Of a DNA stretch of 64,000 nt, positions 63,890 through 64,000 are shown one piece after another; positions within the stretch are counted from its first letter, which is position 1; the number at the start of each line of letters is the position of its first letter. The translations under genes were made by a program, and so were the position numbers. The stretch comes from Chloroflexi bacterium TSY (GTDB lineage: Bacteria; Chloroflexota; Anaerolineae; Caldilineales; Caldilineaceae), in assembly GCA_019217005.1 (NCBI GenBank), contig JAHBNG010000024.1, forward strand, positions 1 to 64,000, written 5' to 3'. Below the pieces are notes generated by a model that saw only the letters and a program-made list of their open reading frames with translations, had not been told where the DNA came from and made no database searches.

Positions 63890-64000
63890 CGCCTCCTCCA
63901 CAAACAGATACCCAGGAAATTTACTGTATCAACAGATGCAGGTTCTATCGTCGCTTAACTTTCATTCCTCTGTATTGCAGTTATGATGAGAACATGGTTT

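Overview
The window looks like accessory, mobile-element-rich chromosome of a Chloroflexota bacterium (Anaerolineae/Caldilineae type is my best guess). The grounds are composition near 50% GC, a 931-residue MalT-like LuxR regulator, Uma2 and GlsB proteins, many SDR/AraC/TetR genes, and a secreted repeat protein ending in a short LYLPVLSR tail of the kind seen in Chloroflexi exported proteins. No rRNA, tRNA or CRISPR array was recognised. The taxonomic call is inference.

Layout. 1-4.6 kb: decayed sugar-metabolism genes (Gfo/Idh/MocA and sugar isomerase remnants), a broken IS4-type element, an intact FAD oxidoreductase and a beta-propeller fragment. 4.6-7.7 kb: an ArsR regulator and a histidine-rich CDF metal exporter, separated by a broken ISAzo13-type element. 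7.7-11.8 kb: a permease fragment, a PEP/pyruvate-binding phosphotransferase-like protein and a zinc-less MDR dehydrogenase. 12-15.7 kb: two haloalkane dehalogenases, one split by an IS701-type element. 15.9-20.5 kb: the MalT-like regulator and an ABC1/UbiB kinase. 20.7-24.4 kb: an isoquinoline 1-oxidoreductase-type operon. 25-33 kb: a NarL/LiaR-type two-component system and a decayed paralogous copy of it, a lipoprotein tyrosine phosphatase, a TetR gene clipped by an IS4-type copy, an SDR and GlsB. 33-45 kb: two paralogous AraC regulators, a CDGSH protein, secreted proteins, a 197-residue-repeat protein and an OmpR/HK pair (HK frameshifted). 45-50.4 kb: TetR, SDRs and a cytochrome P450-SDR fusion. 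50.7-55.5 kb: Uma2 and a Dpp-type ABC transporter without ATPases. 55.6-58.8 kb: a pile-up of IS630, MITE-like elements and the only intact IS4-type copy. 58.9-64 kb: MFS exporter, S9-like protein, nucleotidyltransferase and tandem GNAT.

How it fits together. The strongest new signal is a promoter architecture seen four times: two 10-bp half-sites (ATTGTGCAAG, 12 bp, WTRTGYATTC) followed at exactly 20 bp by a TATAAT-like -10 box. It lies upstream of the isoquinoline oxidoreductase operon, of a decayed SDR next to AraC-1, and twice in tandem between AraC-2 and the TetR/SDR/P450 cluster. It reads as a shared AraC-family class II regulon for oxidoreductases. The second theme is decay. Three copies of one IS4-type element, plus IS701, IS630 and ISAzo13-type elements, have broken or separated genes, with target duplications still readable for most of them. 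Several small inverted-repeat elements and hairpins occupy the intergenic regions. Many genes carry frameshifts. These could be real decay or assembly indels, but the long intact genes in between favour real decay for most.
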